Assembly (NCBI GenBank): GCA_014843695.1
Contig: CM026400.1
Span: 10,198,438-10,262,437 of the forward strand
Reading direction: 5' to 3'
Source: Archivesica marissinica
Lineage: Eukaryota > Mollusca > Bivalvia > Venerida > Vesicomyidae
Length of the DNA stretch: 64,000 nucleotides
Each line of letters starts with the position of its first letter. The first letter of the stretch is position 1. Shown here in pieces: positions 61,561 to 64,000 of this stretch. A model generated the notes under the pieces. The model saw only the letters and a list, made by a program, of their open reading frames with translations. It did not search any database and was not told where the DNA came from. A program made the translations under genes and the position numbers.

Positions 61561-62608
61561 ATTAGAGTCAGACGGGAGATCGAACCTGCGATCCCTGGAT
61601 TACCAGTCCAGCGTGTTACCACTAGACTACAGATTAGAGTCAGACGGAAGATCGAACCTGCGATCCCTGGATTACCAGTACAGCGTGTTACCACTAGACT
61701 ACAGATTAGAGTCAGACGGGAGATCGAACCTGCGATCCCTGGATTACCAGTCCGGCGTGTTACCACTAGACTACAGATCCGTCTGTATTGTGCAAAACCC
61801 CAATTTGCACGAAATATTTATATATAACCGGATAAACAATTGCACACGTTTATATATCTAAGCTGTCAATAAAAATCTTTCTAAATTCAATGCTTTAATA
61901 ATTCCCATCTGAAAGACTTATGGTCAGACGGGAGATCGAACCTGCGATCCCTGGATTACCAGTTCAGCGTGTTACCACTAGACTACAGATTAGAGTCAGA
62001 CGGGAGATCGAACCTGCGATCCCTGGATTACCAGTCCAGCGTGTTACCACTATACTACAGATTAGAGTCAGACGGAAGATCGAACCTGCGATCCCTGGAT
62101 TACCAGTCCAGCGTGTTACCACTAGACTACAGATTAGAGTCAGACGGGAGATCGAACCTGCGATCCCTGGATTACCAGTCCAGCGTGTTACCACTAGACT
62201 ACAGATCCGTCTGTATATAACCGGATAAATAATTGCACACGTTTATATATCTAAGCTGTCAATAAAAATCTTTCTAAATTCAATGCTTTAATAATTCCCA
62301 TCTGAAAGACTCATGGTCAGACGGGTGATCGAACCTGCGATCCCTGGATTACCAGTTCAGCGTGTTACCACTAGACTACAGATTAGAGTCAGACGGGAGA
62401 TCGAACATGCGATCCCTGGATTACCAGTCCAGCGTGTTACCACTAGACTACAGATTAGAGTCAGACGGAAGATCGAACCTGCGATCCCTGGATTACCAGT
62501 CCAGCATGTTACCACTAGACTACAGATTAGAGTCAGACGGGAGATCGAACCTGCGATCCCTGGATTACCAGTCCAGCGTGTTACCACTAGACTACAAGAT
62601 CCGTCTGT
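61561..62608 (-). repeat. Higher-order array of tRNA-like SINE heads (3 + 4 + 4 units of 72 bp)
   Basis: Three clusters (61561-61786, 61920-62215 and 62313-62608) contain tandem 72-bp units, each with CGATCCCTGGATTACCAGTC, CAGCGTGTTACCACTAGACT and CAGACGGGAGATCGAACCTG. On the minus strand each is a tRNA-Thr-like sequence with A- and B-box motifs. Clusters 2 and 3, with the spacer between them (ATAACCGGATAAATAATTGC to CATCTGAAAGACT), form a duplicated block of about 393 bp. Substitutions are few, so the amplification is recent. The T-stem pairing is poor, which argues against functional tRNA genes. Confidence 0.85.
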
Positions 62609-63024
62609 ATATAACCGGATAAATAGTTGCACACCTTTATATATCTAAGCTGTCAATAAAAATCTTTCTAAATTCAACGCTTTAATAAATTGGTTCCATG
62701 TGTATTTTTATTAGCTGTTAAGCCACAACATATCGGGGTTAGGGTTTTATTATTTGTGCACAAACACTCTGTTCTTTTTCACTTTGTATATTTGCATAAA
62801 TTGTGAGTACTTCTGTGGATTATATGCCTGTCCAGTGTTTATAGTTGTACTTTATATTCTCGGCTTTGTATCCTTAGATTGCACGAGCATTGAAGATTTG
62901 TTAAACAAATTTGGATAAACTGAAATGCCAAGCCGTCTTAAATCTCGTTCAAACATAGCTGTAAGTGGTCGATGGGGAAGTGTTGAAAGGTTTTCTACGA
63001 TGTACACGAATACGTAGTATGGCT
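62609..63024. other. Unique spacer
   Basis: The first 80 bases repeat the spacer of the tRNA-like clusters (TATATCTAAGCTGTCAATAA). The rest shows nothing recognisable. Confidence 0.45.
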
Positions 63025-63212
63025 GGGTGCTGCTTTGCCGAGTGGTTAATGAAGGGTTATGGTTGGCCTCACCGCTGTAGATTCGAATCGCACTGTGTAT
63101 GTCTAATTATTTTAAGAAGCTATCCAGCTGACTTGCAGTATGTCGGTAGTTGGCACCCCGGGGTCTTCCTCCACCAATAATAGCTGGAATGTGGCTGTAT
63201 GACCTAACCTAA
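63025..63212 (+). mobile_element. SINE with mollusc-type tail, diverged copy
   Basis: GGGTGCTGCTTTGCCGAGTG and GTAGATTCGAATCGCACTG are decayed A- and B-box regions. The tail has AAGAAGCTATCCAGCTGACT, GGCACCCCGGGGTCTTCCTC and AGCTGGAATGTGGCTGTATG, shared with 29895-30120. Confidence 0.7.
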
Positions 63213-63301
63213 TCACAACTTCCACCACCATCATCACCATAGTCATCATCACCATAGTCATCATCATCATCATCATAGTCACCATCATCATCATCATCAC
63301 A
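63207..63301. repeat. (CAT/CAC)n trinucleotide microsatellite
   Basis: An irregular run of CAT, CAC and AGT triplets at the tail of the SINE, probably its degenerated 3' simple repeat. Confidence 0.9.
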
Positions 63302-64000
63302 ACAAAAATATTGATTACGCCATATGTGTGCAAGCCCAATTACGCATCCATTATACAACCATGCACGAGTAAAACGTTATTACCAATTTGTATTACTAGT
63401 ACCGGGGTTGCCCGGGAGAGAAAATGCAGGTGAAACGGCTCTCACAATCATAAATACCTTGTTGGGCTTTCTTGACATTGTGCATTTTGCTCCATAACCG
63501 ACATAAAATAGCGCAGGTAATAACAATACCATCGCGCGATTGTAAAGGTATCTAGTATTTATTTGGCGTTTATTCCGTGACACGTTCGTGTAGTACTCGG
63601 CTACAGATTCCAGCATGTTGTTCCGTCGGCTCCTAGTAATATGTAATACACCGTGTGTCTGTATTAGCTGGCTGACATGTTTCATGAATAATTAACGTCA
63701 ATATCAAAGGATGCCGCATTATGCATGTTCGCATATGCTCAATTGCGATGTTGTACCCATACAAGTCATCTGTACCCATACAAGTCATTACCTTAGGCAA
63801 AAATAGCATGCGCATATAGATGTTCATGTCCGGTCTCATTCTATATTTACTACAAAGAGACTAATAACTTGAGACATCGTTTTAAATGTAAGAAATAAAG
63901 GTGTGTTAAAAGTTCGTTCCTATTTTATCACATTGCTAATTTCGAACAGAAGACATGCACTGTTACAGATTACTCATAGGACTATAGTATGTCTATAAAT
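63302..64000. other. Unassigned end region
   Basis: No gene is certain. On the minus strand there is an open frame of 101 codons (63685-63380) containing SRNKRQINTRYLYNRAMVLL, with a donor-like CAAG|GTATTT at 63463-63454. A second short frame ends CCTAAG|GTAATG at about 63790. Either could be an upstream CNBD exon, but no conserved motif supports it. A 19-bp direct repeat (GTACCCATACAAGTCATCT) occurs at 63753. Confidence 0.3.

Noticed and set aside
61561..62608. Cluster of genuine tRNA-Thr genes
   Set aside because: The anticodon arm is good, but the T arm and acceptor do not pair in the normal register, and the units adjoin a SINE body. They are tRNA-like SINE heads.
63380..63839. Upstream CNBD exons on the minus strand (101- and 68-codon frames)
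   Set aside because: Donor-like ends exist, but the peptides show no cNMP-domain or other recognisable motif, and the required phase could not be confirmed. Kept only as an unassigned region.

Overview
This is eukaryotic genomic DNA, most likely from a mollusc and plausibly a bivalve. It has spliced genes with GT-AG and GC-AG introns, several tRNA-derived SINE families whose tails resemble ones I know from bivalve genomes, hAT-like palindromic MITEs, and an exceptional load of minisatellites. By rough addition of array lengths, about 42 kb of the 63 kb of known sequence is tandem repeat. A 1000-base run of N (2504-3503) is an assembly gap. No bacterial or viral coding region was recognised.

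Two genes are supported, in tail-to-tail orientation. On the plus strand lies the 3' part of an inosine-uridine-type nucleoside hydrolase, with exons at 305-475, 19512-19648 and 21753-22100. One internal exon is missing and probably lies in the N gap. On the minus strand lies the 3' part of a gene for a protein with two cyclic-nucleotide-binding domains (CNBD2-like). Six exons (58598-58511, 51260-51079, 47658-47349, 38398-38271, 36627-35621, 32409-32197) join in perfect phase to give about 641 residues and a stop. The 5' ends of both genes lie outside the window or were not found.

Layout: 1-19.5 kb holds nucleoside hydrolase introns filled by four different arrays, the largest 14.5 kb. 19.5-22.1 kb holds its last two exons. 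22.1-32.2 kb is the intergenic space, with arrays, SINEs and an 80-bp palindromic MITE. 32.2-58.6 kb is the CNBD gene, whose introns hold at least nine arrays. 58.6-64 kb holds upstream arrays, SINEs and a higher-order array of tRNA-like units. Long open frames (up to 1428 codons) occur inside arrays, but they are artefacts of repeat units that lack stop codons.

The most interesting observation is that three arrays look grown out of splice junctions. The 61-bp array at 1716-2503 repeats the acceptor and coding start of the missing nucleoside hydrolase exon: it reads G-E-I-S-L-V-C-L-G-P directly after a CAG. The 23-bp array at 33928-35632 repeats the donor of CNBD exon 5 (CAG|GTGAGT). The 34-bp array at 57755-58452 repeats the donor of CNBD exon 1 (CTG|GTAAGT). 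Each real splice site therefore sits beside a row of near-identical decoys, which may affect splicing or be tolerated because the outermost site wins.
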